A DNA stretch of 64,000 nt from Limnanthes douglasii subsp. nivea (taxonomy: Eukaryota > Streptophyta > Magnoliopsida > Brassicales > Limnanthaceae): NCBI GenBank assembly GCA_036936605.1, contig JAUPFV010000005.1, positions 157,853,195-157,917,194 on the forward strand, given 5' to 3'. Positions 44,720 through 55,475 of the stretch are shown here, in pieces. The notes beneath the pieces are model-generated. The model worked only from the letters and a program-made list of their open reading frames with translations, was not told the DNA's origin and did not search any database. The stretch's first letter is position 1. Each line of letters begins with the position of its first letter. A program made the position numbers and the translations under genes.

Positions 44720-45985
44720 AGTGTCGATACTCCGAGGAACTATTTATGGCATCTGAGCAAGAACATAAAGATTGGAGGACTGATTTGAGAGAATTCTAAC
44801 TTAAAAGCACTATTCCGTTTGATAAAAAGTTAGCTCAAATATTGAGATTTAGAGTGGATGAGTACAGAGTACTTGCAAAAAATTTATATAAGAAATATTT
44901 GAGTCGACCATTGTTGAGATGTTGGGGAAACAATAAATCTAAGATAACATTTTCAGAATTGCATGAGAGGGAAGACTCGGCTCATTATGGATTTAAGGCT
45001 TTAACAAGAAGATATTTATTTTCATGATGTTATTGGCCTTCCATAATAACTGATGCTAAAAATTTGGTTCGAAGCTTTGACACCTGTCAAAGATTTTCAA
45101 GTTCCATTCACATACCAATTTTGCCCTTATATTCAATTTCTAAAGCGCTTCCTTTTAAAAGATGGGGTTTGGATTTAATGGGTCCACTGTCTATTGCTTC
45201 GGGCGGATGACAAACAATTATAGCAGCGGCAGATTATTTTTTAAAATGGGAAAAATCAAAACCTCTGTTAGGAACAATAGCCAAAGATGTAATCATAATT
45301 ATTTTAATAATATTTGTTCTAGATTTGTAGTTCCTCAGAAAATCATTATAGATAATGGACCACAGTTTAATAACAGAGAGATGACATCATTTTGTGCGTC
45401 GAGGGGAATTACACAATGTTTTTCAACATCATTTCACTCTCAAGAAAATGGGCAAGTGAAGGTTACTAATAGAAACATTTTGGATCGTCTTAAGAAAAGT
45501 TTAGAAGGTGCAACTGAAAAATAACCTAATTATTTTCAAGAAATGTTATAGGCTTATTGAACAACACCTCAAACAACAACTCAATAACCTTCTTTCGCTC
45601 TGGTATATGGGATGGATGTGGTAAGCCCATCAGAATCAACACTTCCATCTTATATAATACTTAACTATTCTGAGGATGATAATGAGGAAGCTAGACGAGC
45701 GGAGCTTGATTTGATTGAAGAAAAAAAGGTTAAAGTACAATTGCATTGCGCTTCTTTATCAAATTTCAATGTAAAATTGTTATAATTCAAAGGTAAAACG
45801 AAGAGATTTCGAAGTAAGTAAATGAGTTTTGAGAAAAGTTTTTCTGTATTCAAAAGACAAAAGATTGGATAAGATAGCTCCAAATTGGGAAGTGGTCGAA
45901 AAGATCAAGCTAGAGACATATCACATTGAAGATAAATTGGGAAGATTTTTCCAGCGCCCTTGGAATATCAAACATTTATGGTTGT
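44720..45985 (+). pseudogene. Gypsy D integrase
   Basis: HHCC region: FRVDEYRVLAKNLYKKYLSR, a HEREDSAHYG segment and FDTCQRF near 45077. Core: RWGLDLMGPLSIASGG at 45160, IIDNGPQFNNREM near 45343 and SQENGQVKVTNRNI near 45440. The catalytic glutamate of NGQxEVTNR is lysine here. C-terminal end: GRFFQRPWNIKHLWLYC at 45940-45985 (usual RPWNxxHLRxYY). Several stops. Confidence 0.85.
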
Positions 45986-46904
45986 ATTGTGAGTAATTCT
46001 TTGAACACTTATGAGCGTGATATTTTTTTCATTTTTATATTTGATTTTTGGCATACTCTTTCCTCTCTTTTTTGGCTCAGGAAGATTTTAATAAGGTGTC
46101 TAAATGATAATTTTTCATCTTTACACTTAAAATATTATTATAAAAAAATAAAAAACATTTTTGTAAGTAAAACAACGATTGATCACCCTTGAGATATAAG
46201 AATATGTATTTATAAGGGCCAATTTGTATGGAAATATAATTTGAAGAGCCAATGTGTGTGGAAATATAATTCAAAGAGCTAATTTTTGTGGCGGTATAAT
46301 TCGAAGTGCCAATGTGTGTGGTGGCATTGTAATCCAATAACATTTTTAAGGCAAGATGAAAAATCAAACAACACTTCACATTAAAGACAAAAAACCAAGT
46401 ATTGTCATGTGATAAATTGAAGATAAATTGGGAAGATTTTTCCAGCGCCCTTGGAATATCAAACATTTATGGTTGTATTGTGAGTAATTCTTTGAACACT
46501 TATGAGCGTGATATTTTTTTCATTTTTATATTTGATTTTTGGCATACTCTTTCCTCTCTTTTTTAGCTCAGGAAGATTTTAATAAGGTGTCTAAATGATA
46601 ATTTTTCATCTTTACACTTAAAATATTATTATAAAAAAATAAAAAACATTTTTGTAAGTAAAACAACGATTGATCACCCTTGAGATATAAGAATATGTAT
46701 TTATAAGGGCCAATTTGTATGGAAATATAATTTGAAGAGCCAATGTGTGTGGAAATATAATTCAAAGAGCTAATTTTTGTGGCGGTATAATTCGAAGTGC
46801 CAATGTGTGTGGTGGCATTGTAATCCAATAACATTTTTAAGGCAAGATGAAAAATCAAACAACACTTCACATTAAAGACAAAAAAACAAGTATTGTCATG
46901 TGAT
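45925..46904. repeat. 491-bp tandem duplication
   Basis: Copies 45925-46413 and 46416-46904 are nearly identical (differences include TTTTTGG/TTTTTAG near 46069/46560 and one A-run length). The unit starts inside the last codons of the integrase and runs into the spacer, so two copies of the RPWNIKHL end exist. High identity suggests a duplication younger than the element. Confidence 0.95.
46218..46337. repeat. 30-bp minisatellite, four units (copy 1)
   Basis: Units start at 46218, 46248, 46278 and 46308, each beginning GCCAATNTGTNTGG or GCTAATTTTTGTGG followed by a TATAATT block. The same array recurs at 46709-46828 in the duplicated copy. It creates repetitive minus-strand peptide readings that are not genes. 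Confidence 0.9.
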
Positions 46905-46975
46905 GGGCATTTCCAAAACACAGTGACATGTGCTGGTCACTCAAAACATTACAAAAAGTGTTATGTGATGAGCAC

Positions 46976-49900
46976 TTAAATAAAATATAGACAATGACAT
47001 TTGATAGTCATTATTACCAAAACACAAGTTGTAAATACAAAATACGACTGCTTCATATTTTTTCTGGCCACTATTTGAGAAGTCATCCGAGCTGCCTTAT
47101 GAAAAGCTAATTCACTTTCCAAACTCTTACTTCCTAATGAGTCAAATTTTCTATATATGTTTTCTTTGGATTCAGACTCTTCTAAGCCACTTACAATAGT
47201 GGTGAATGCATCTTTAGGGCGTCTGTTTTTTGGCACCAAGTGCCAATAGTCCACCATATTTTCCTTCATAAATCTATGGTGGAAGTCAAGGATCATTGAA
47301 TTTTTTTTATTCTTCTTCTTCTTCTTCACGAGTATTAAAAGCTTTAAGATAATCACTTGCACTAGCATTTAGACATCAGTTATAGCAATAGCTTTTTCTT
47401 TCTTGGATTTAGCTTTTTATGATTCTAAGTTTTGAAGGGCTTTATTATTTCCTTCTTCACTTTCTTCATATAATATGTTAATTGCCACGAGATTGACATG
47501 CTCTTACTCTAATTATGCTTTGTGCTTCAAAGTCATTTCCTCAAATTATTTTTTTGCTCTGAGGTCAAATGATTCTTTATTTGTATAGTCCTACTATGAA
47601 ACCCTGACCTGCCATGTTGAAAGGCTTGAAATTGATCAATCATATTTATTTGTGCAACCTCATGCCATTTTTTTATTATTGGCGGATTCTTTTCTCCACC
47701 AAACAACATCCTTAACAATTTTTTCCAATTGACTTCGAGCAGCTAAAGTCTATTTACTCAATATTTTGGCAGCACTTTTGAGGCTTACAAAAGGGAGAAG
47801 AAAATTCAGAACCTCCTCTGATGGTTCATTGGAAGGGTATAAAAGAAAGAATTTTTCCATAATATAAGCATCGAGAGAGGTATCTAGTGGATATGTTGGT
47901 ATGTGTGTTTGAATTCGTTGTATTTGAAATGGTACTAATTGATTCTTTGAAGGATTATCTTAGGTTATGATGCAGTCTCAACAGTCTTTTTTGCATTGTT
48001 AAGAACATGGTGGTTATTTCTTTGAAACTGTGGTTCAGAGAAGTTAGAGAATTGATGGTTTTGATTATCCTCTTCATTATTATCAGCATCGAACGTCGGA
48101 TATGGGGAGAATATATCAACAAATTTATCAGATCAGTTTTACTAGGTGTCTTCGATGAGCAGACTTTCTTTTTCTTTGCAGCGATCATTTTTTTCTTTTG
48201 AAATCTTTGTCTTGATTTTGTTCGGTGTTGGGGTTAATGAGCTCTGCAGTTTTTCTCCTTCTTTTTTTTTGGGCTGACTATTTTTTCCCTTGGAAGGCAC
48301 ACCTTGAGACGTTTAATTTAAATATTTCTTCGGTTTATGGCTTGGGGCCCTATTCCGAGCAGGAAGAATGACGTGTGCATATGGAGCAACAAATATTTTC
48401 ACAGCATCTCCTGACAAATGAGGTTCTATCAATTTATTGGCAGTAATGACAGAGTCATGGGATATCCTCCACAAATGACTTTGGACAAAGTTAAGAGGGT
48501 CAAAATAATTTTAAAATTTGTTTGACCACTCTTCTGCTGCATATTTGCTTAGTTCAGAAAATGTCTCATCGATAACAATTCGATGGATTTGATATCTCTT
48601 TGGAATTTCAGCATAATGAGACTCAAGCTAATAGAAATTATGCGAGAAGTAAATAAAAAAGGTATGAAACTTACTGGTACTGTTCCATTTTAGAGAGATT
48701 CTCGAGGGGTTCTCTGTTGAGATCTCTTTCACATTCTCCCAACAACCAGAAATAAAAAATAATTTATATTTCCGTGTTTTACTTTCCTTGAGAAGATCAT
48801 CAATTTTTTTGAAGAGTTTTTGAAGGTGACATAGTAAAATGGGAGAACAATATTTTTTTAGATTCAGGTTTTGGTTATAAACTGTTCTGTAGGGAGAGAA
48901 ATTTCGGTAAGTCTTGAAGCCATGATAGTGGATACCAGTGTAAAAACAAAGGTTGATATTTTCTTGCCTCGAGAAGAAGTTAATTACTTCGAAGTAGTTT
49001 AAAACTACTGGAATCGAAGGCCCGAGTTCAAAATATCTGGGTAGATGACCAAGTCATTTTCACCACAGGAAAAAAGAGTTTATCCAACATATGCCAGCCA
49101 AAGAATAACGTTATCTGGAATCCCATATTTCCTACGAAGCGCAGCAGACTCCGATTAGTAAAAAGATTCATATTGCATGTTGTTGAATGCAATAAAATAT
49201 TCAGGGATGGCGTCTTTAAGTTTTACACTTAAACTGGCAGCAAGGTCGCCAAGCAATGTGCCAATTTCTTTGACCTTCTTCTTTTTCTTTGATTTGTTTT
49301 TCTTTGTCGCAATATACTCCTTGGAATTAGAAGGAGAAGTATTGTCAAGTATTTGAATCTCCGAATCAGTATCAGTCCTCGACTCAAATTCAGCAGCATC
49401 TTCAAATATTCCATCTTGGAGTTGGAAAGGTCCAGTTGGTCTAGTGCCTTGGTCTTGATTATTAGAATGAACATTTTGAAGTAGTAACATATGTCGTGGA
49501 TTGGGGGGTGTTTTCGGAGTTATTTTTTGTAGATTTTTCGAATGAATGGCATGTGTCTTTTTATTCGTCTAACTCATTCCCTTCGATGGATAAGGTCTTA
49601 GAATGGTTTTCTCTTTAGGATTTAAAGGGAGTTGATATGTCAAAGTGTTAAGATCTTCAGATTCTCTCATATAAATGAACTAACCTTTACGATGAGGTTT
49701 TTCTTTACTTTTTTGAAACGATTGATCTTGCTTCTTTCGAGGTGGTTTTTGTGAACAAGCTGTGAGAGTCATATCATAGGGTTTATTTGAAAAACTTCTG
49801 AAGACTACCGAAGGTGATTATTTTTTAGTTAGAGGCCAAGGGTCGTATATAAATATTTGAACGACATGAATGGGTTTATCGTCAATGATACATGCATCTT

Positions 49901-50100
49901 TTCTTTCAGCAGATCTTTGTGCAATGGTAAGCCAATCCCAACAGTTTTTCAGACTAAACGTAAACGAAATAAGAGCAGACCAGAAGTAGATCGAACACGA
50001 TCTTCAAGGACGAAGTATGGTCGCGATACTAGAGGAGCTATTGAACACTGTGAATGTTTTTTCTATATCTCTAGAATTAAATTGTGGTAGGTGAAATGAG
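46976..50100 (-). pseudogene. Antisense extra ORF of gypsy D (gypsy-type putative transposase domain)
   Basis: Located between integrase and 3' LTR but on the opposite strand, as known for some Tat elements. Minus-strand pieces: 49490-49155 (acidic and lysine-rich, with SLSVKLKDAIP), then RRKYGIPDNVILWLAYVG near 49140-49090 and IYPDILNSGLRF (PF04195-like: IPxxxExxxxPPxGxxxxYxxxxxxGLRFPLHP), HLQKLFKKIDDLL, and a C-terminal part (47368-46976) with charged and helical sequence. A GTAAGT donor at 48674 and TAG acceptor at 48628 would bound a 47-bp intron. Function of the protein is unknown. Confidence 0.65.
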
Positions 50101-50600
50101 TAATGAGACCATATTTATAGGCAAAGTTATGAAGATGGGTATGGGCTTTTTGAGGGGGCAGCTGAAGAGCTTGGCGAATGCCTATTGAGCAGATTCTGAT
50201 TGGACAGATAACATACAACTAATGAATACAATTCGAAGTAGGTTAACATGTGTAACGCATGTCAGAATGAGGCGGTACACTTACCCATAAGTTTCCATTA
50301 GCTTCTATATTATTATAAGAATCAATGTTTATACTCCCCATAAATTTCGAGGAGCTATAAATTAAAAATGAAGTGAATTGTAAAAAATAAATGCATGACC
50401 AGTAATTCTCCAAGGAGAAGCATAGATCACTTCGAAAAACACATAATTAAAATTGTCCAAACAAAATTTTGGAGCAATTCGGACGAAGAATCACTCAAAT
50501 AATATCTTAGAGCCTTTTCAGATGAGAAGATAAAGATTGGCTCGTAAACAGTAGTTTTAGTGCTTCCTCAAGATTTTTTTGGAAGGACTAGAGCGAAAAC

Positions 50601-50985
50601 TGTTAAGGATACAATAAATAAGAAGTAAAAATAATAACTTTATAATTGACCAAATAATTATCTTATAAGTATGAGAGATATTTGGTGTAAAATGTAAATA
50701 TAAAAGAATTACTATGTAATTTATGAGGAATAAGTTTGTACAAAGTAGAAAAGTGGAATGGAATATCCACGTAACAAACCAAATCCGTTATATTTAACTA
50801 CATCACCTATAAATAGGTGTAATTGTCTTGGGAATGAGGATGATTTGATAATTTTACATTTTTTACTTTTTACTACTTTCTCTCTCTAGTTTTCTTGAGA
50901 AACTTTCTATTTCTAAAAATATTCGTAATCAAAGCATAAAAATCCCTTTTAACCTTTTTTCTCCCAAAATTACCAAGACTTATCA
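50601..50985 (+). repeat. 3' LTR of gypsy D
   Basis: Ends TGTTAAGG...GACTTATCA, 385 bp, homologous to 39527-39913. The TATAAATA box is at 50808-50815 in the same dyad as the 5' LTR. Followed by the TSD copy TTATC. Confidence 0.92.
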
Positions 50986-51436
50986 TTATCAAAGAGCTCT
51001 CATGTTCAATGATCCATAAATATCCCTCATAATATGCTATAGTGGAGAGATTCAAGAACTAAATTTTTGACGATGTGAATATTTTTTACTGATGTTTTTT
51101 GCCAATGCTTTCAGTGTCTTTAAGTATTTTATCAGATGGTCTTTCCGCACTTTGGATTACCCCGATGTATGATTAATCAAAAGTTGAGAATCGCTTATAA
51201 AACAAACTTTTTAGCACTACAAATTTACGCAAGTCGTACTTATGCCAATAAATCTTCATACTCTCTTAAGATGTTAGATACTTGGAAACCAAAACGTATC
51301 ACTTCGTACATTTCTCCCTAGTTGGAGTTCTAAGTTGAATCCCTTGCTCCATAGCATAAATGTTTGATCCTCCATTAGTCTGAATGACCCACTTATCTGT
51401 AAGTTGTTCCCAAGTTTCTTCTGGATGAGATAATTA
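50986..51436 (-). pseudogene. Gypsy element E: RNase H part, upstream half of the D target
   Basis: The minus strand reads DKWVIQTNGGSNI near 51400 (usual W.xxxDGSSN), an SAERPSDKILKD-like stretch, KSLFYKRFSTFD, and LSTIAYYEGYLWIIEHESS at 51050-50993, the end of the second RNase H. Its continuation after removing D is the integrase at 39526 downward. The upper end at about 51436 meets an LTR-like sequence assigned to element C. Confidence 0.75.
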
Positions 51437-51720
51437 AGGTGTGTGCTAGTAGTAAATTCTGATTACCCCCATTAATGAAAGTAGTTGGGGTATTTATACT
51501 TAATTAATGACCCATGGGCCTTTCGGGTCGGATTATGAGCTTAGGTTAAGTTTAAGAACCCATTAGCCCAAGAGATGAAATGACCAACAGCTAGTTGAGT
51601 CACGTTCCACTAATTTATTCTGTACGGTTGGATATGGTATTGGTTATGTCCGAACTGCCCTTTGGATATATTAAAAGAGCAATGTGAAATTAACCCAACC
51701 TTATTGGTATCCCTTTTAGG
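51437..51720 (-). repeat. Probable 3' LTR of gypsy C
   Basis: Related to the family-A solo LTRs at 31380-31781 and 58234-58595: shared (plus strand) CATTAATGAAAGTAGTTGGG, GTATTTATAC, GGGCCTTTCGGGTC-like and GTCCGAACTGCCC-like blocks in the same order. Its outer edge adjoins the RNase H remnant of element E. Exact ends are uncertain. Confidence 0.6.
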
Positions 51721-52162
51721 TCTTGCAAATAATCTTTAGAAGAGCTAACTCGAAAAAATAAAAGTTAGGTATATTCAAGGTGATCCTCTGATCTGGTGTT
51801 TGTATCTGAACTGAAGAGATTAACTTTATCGTTAATAATTCCAAGAGTTAGACTGATCGGATTTTGAAGAGACTAACATTACCGTTAAGAATTCCAAAAG
51901 CCATTTTTTGACGTAGGATACGTGTCGAGTTTTGGTTTGACCTCTCAGCCGTTTTTTCTCCTAGATTCCTGTACCTACTTGGCTAAAACGTTACTTAGGG
52001 TGTAACCCCCATACTTCATAGCCCCTAATCATTACTTTGATCGGGATGTCTTCCCATAGGTAAACTCCCACATTTTCATTTTTTAATAAATTGGTTCTAC
52101 TGTTCTATTGTCTTTGAGAAGACAAACATTTCTAGACAAGAAAGCTTCATAATCTTCTTAAA
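51721..52162. other. Leader upstream of the antisense extra ORF of gypsy C
   Basis: No domain. An AAGAGANTAAC..T..CGTTAA block recurs (51820-51850 and 51865-51890), a local direct duplication. It precedes the plus-strand extra ORF, so it may contain its promoter. Confidence 0.4.
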
Positions 52163-54900
52163 ATGTATCTGGGTAGATTTATCTTCACACCAAAAAATGC
52201 ATTGGTGAAAGGAGGTTGGCTGAATTTATCTGATTTGGAGAAAGTAAGAATAGACGTAAGAGTTGCAGCTGGTCTCCCTGCCTCTCCTGGTGGAGAAATC
52301 AGTCAACAAAAAACAAACACAGACCAAGGCTCATCATCATCATCAAAGACATCAAAGGTTATAAAATTACCTTTTGTCTAAACCCTATCTTCTCTACAAT
52401 CAATGTCTTCAGTTCAAGAGTCTCACAACCCCCTACTTAAAGAAAATACAGTTTCTAGTGTTAGGAAACCTTCATCTTTCTTGGAAATGGGGACGGATGC
52501 TGAGAAATCTATTGAGAAATCCACCCCTCGCAGAATAACTCGTCAATCTAAAGTTAAAACTACATCTACTTCTTCGAAACCTGCTAGTTCGGAGACGATA
52601 AATCCCCTAGCAGATACTAAACCATCTGAACAACAGTCAATCGTAATGGATGAGACTATGGAGGACAGTATAGAAGATACTCCCTTTGAGACTTCCAGAC
52701 AGATTGATGACACTGCAACAGATCGGGAAGGTAAAGTTAAAGTGGGTCTGCCCAACACTGAGTCACTTCTGGAGCGCTTGGAAGGGAAAGTGGGGCCAAA
52801 CTTTCAAAAAGTCAGTGTGAAGCACTTGACAGCCCTCCAAAATTTCTTATGTGTATACCCATACTGCTGAGTTGGGTCGGATCTGAACAAAATGGGGCTT
52901 CCCTGAATCTGTTAAAGTGAGAATCCCAGTCACTCCCGAGACTATTATGGACTACAAGTCCTATGAGCTAGTAGTATACACTGAACTGCTGAATTGGGGA
53001 CTCTGGTTCCCTTTGGATCTAGAGATAGTCAGGTACTTTCACCTGATAAAAATATGTCCGAGCCAACTAAGCCGACATGCATGGTATACTTTGTTGGCCG
53101 GTATGATGGCATCAAGGTTTTAAAAAATCCCACTACCCATGGAACAATTTGCTAATGTGGCGAGTCTGTGCAAGAACCACCACATCCCCTTTTACCACTA
53201 TAACATGGGAACGATTATAAGGTGGTAAATGATTTGTTGGAGTCCGTAAAGCCACGGATGACCCAATTTCTGTTTATCAGTGGTGCATGGGATAACGGGA
53301 ATAAGATAAGAACTGCCACTAATCTAAGTCAACTGACCATTCGCTGGAAGAGTACAAATAATCTTTATTTATGTTTTCCGTAGTTTCTAAATAATGTGTT
53401 GTTATTCCGAACTGAAAGTTGTGTTTCCTTGTAGTTTTTTCGAAGAAGTTTCCGGAGCATTTAGAGGCAGGCCAAGACACCTGTGCCAAGCTAAATGAAT
53501 GGACATCGGAAAAATGGGGAACGGTTTCCACAGTTGCTTTACTTTTGGAAACTTTGTAAGGTCTCACCTGTGGAACACTACAAGGAATATAGACCTTACT
53601 TGGGAACAACTGACCACTCCTCCACCTGTTGATGTTATCTTAAAGAGAACTGAGGCTAAGAATGGAAAATCTATTTTTCATCTCGGGTCAAAGCCCCTAG
53701 CCACCTGGATAAGATTAAGAACAACAACAAGAAGAAAAACAAAGTTGACCCATCTCAACAAGTCACACAAGGGGTCAGTTGGAAAACCAAGAGGGAATCA
53801 ATGCTGCTTTGCTGGAAGTAGTTGAGGTTATAGTCAAAGAATCCGACGGAACGGATGATCCGCCTCAGATCATAAGGAAGGATCACAAGAGACGCAAGTA
53901 GAGCAGCGATGAAAAAGCTACATAGAAAAAAAAAGTTAGCATGGGGGAAGAGATAATTATACGTCCTTTTGAACTCCCTCCTCATATTCCTATTGATCCT
54001 ACTCTGCAAGAAGAAATCCCACCTAACCTTCCTTCTCAAACGCTCCTTCCTTCCGAACAGGCAATTGTTTAAGGAAATGTTAATCTGGATGCGTTTCTGG
54101 ATATGTATTTTAGTGATCTGGACAAGGATGACTTCGTGGAGCCTTATTCTCATGGCAATACGGCCAATGTTGTAATCCATAACGGTGGGACATACGCGAT
54201 ATCAAGTGAGCAAGACACTCTAGGCTATACCTTCATGGGTTTAATCCGTCCGGTAATTAACTTAGAAAGGCAAGTGAGGGAATAAAAAACGACCATAACC
54301 TCCTTAACCACAAAAAACCAGGACTTAAAGAATGATATCTCCACTGCTCAGCAAAGCATAGAAACTTTGAAGAATGAAAAAAATGACCTGGCTACCGAAC
54401 TACGCCAGTTAAAAGATGCTAAAAAAGATCTTCAGACTAAGCATTCCAAACTGGAAACCTCTGTCTCTAATGAGATCAAAACTTTAAAAGAGAAACTAGC
54501 TGCCAGTGCCGCTACTGTTACAACTTTATCCGAAGAAAAATCTAATTTTGAAAGACTTCTCAAGGAGAAGACTGAGGAACATACTTCTCTAATAAACAAA
54601 CAAACTCAGGAGATAGTTGCTGGAATATAGAAGTATGCTACTGGAATAGTGAATTCCTTGAAGAAAAGAGAAGATGGGATTAAGTCTGACATGGTTTGTC
54701 TATTCCACGAGACTTTTCCAAAGAGGAATCTTGGTCCTTTGTGGAAATATGTAAAGTATGATGATATCCCTTTCTATATCCTGGCAGATGGTGACAAGCA
54801 CAACTACGCAAGCGGAGAAGACTCTGAAGATAATAAAGGAACTAGTGAGAGTTCGAGCGCTGAACTCAAAAGTCCTAAGTAGGGTAAAAACGATAAAGAA
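52163..54900 (+). pseudogene. Antisense extra ORF of gypsy C (putative gypsy-type transposase domain plus coiled coil)
   Basis: Plus strand, opposite to element C. Main open pieces: 52163-52378; 52403-52867 (155 codons, Ser/Thr-rich, acidic); then VRIPVTPETIMDYKSYELVV at about 52918 with LLNWGLWFPLDLEIVRYF and ICPSQLSRHAWYTLLAGM (PF04195-like); then KKFPEHLEAGQDTCAKLNEW near 53445-53510; then 54367-54627 (87 codons), a heptad coiled coil (ELRQLKDAKKDLQTKHSKLE); then 54649-54879. A TTCCTTGTAG acceptor near 53427-53436 suggests an intron at the same place as in D's ORF. Role unknown. Internal stops exist, but long open pieces remain. Confidence 0.75.
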
Positions 54901-55475
54901 GCCGAAGGGAAAAAACCCTAAGGTTTTTTTGTTATTTTGTGTTTAAAACTAAAGTCCTTGGACGGCCAAGGCATTTGTTGTATTTTTTGAATTTCTGTCT
55001 TATGAACCAAATTCCTTGACTGGTCAAGGAATTTTGTGAACTGTGGATCGGGTCTATTCCGATCAAGTTTTAATATCATATCTTTCTTTGTATAAATCTC
55101 GTGTATCTCTTCATAGCCAATGTTTAAATAGCTTTCAATATTTCTGATTTGTTAAATTAGTGTTTAATAACCATTAAATGATTCCAATCACAAATGTTTA
55201 ATGAATATGATCAAGTGTTTATCAAATCTGATCAACTCAAAGATAATTTATTTGAGAGTCGGGGTGTTTAATGAGTATTTAATATCTGATCACCTCATAC
55301 TCTGGTTAAATCAATAAGAATTTTGCACCAGACTTTTGAAGAAGGCATAAAATATTATTGAAAAACCCTGACACCTCGTTAAAACGTCCCCGCGCCACCA
55401 GGGTAGGAAAGAGTATGCCCCCACTAATATTTATATTGACGTATAAAAAATTATATAGTTACAAGAGAGTTCTAT
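54901..55475. other. Spacer between antisense ORF and integrase of gypsy C
   Basis: Converging 3' ends of the plus-strand extra ORF and the minus-strand pol. It contains an imperfect duplicated CCTTG.C.GG.CAAGG motif (54956-54972 and 55013-55031), each a small hairpin that could act in 3'-end formation, and a CCTCGTTAAAAC block. No coding content. Confidence 0.45.

Larger units (their letters stand above)
39527..50985 (+). mobile_element. Ty3/gypsy element D (Tat-like), near full length
   Basis: An 11.5-kb element with LTRs at 39527-39913 and 50601-50985, flanked by TTATA (39522-39526) and TTATC (50986-50990), a 5-bp TSD with one mismatch. Order: LTR, gag, protease, RT, RNase H with a second (archaeal-like) RNase H, integrase, tandem repeat, antisense extra ORF, LTR. 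The extra RNase H and antisense ORF point to the Tat lineage. It inserted into element E between E's RNase H and integrase. All coding regions contain stops. Confidence 0.9.

Noticed and set aside
46218..46337. CRISPR-like regular repeats
   Set aside because: Four contiguous 30-bp units without spacers in a plant retrotransposon; it is a minisatellite.
46077..46921. Two near-identical minus-strand frames of about 120 codons
   Set aside because: They are produced by the 491-bp tandem duplication and its minisatellite, with repetitive peptide sequence and no domain.
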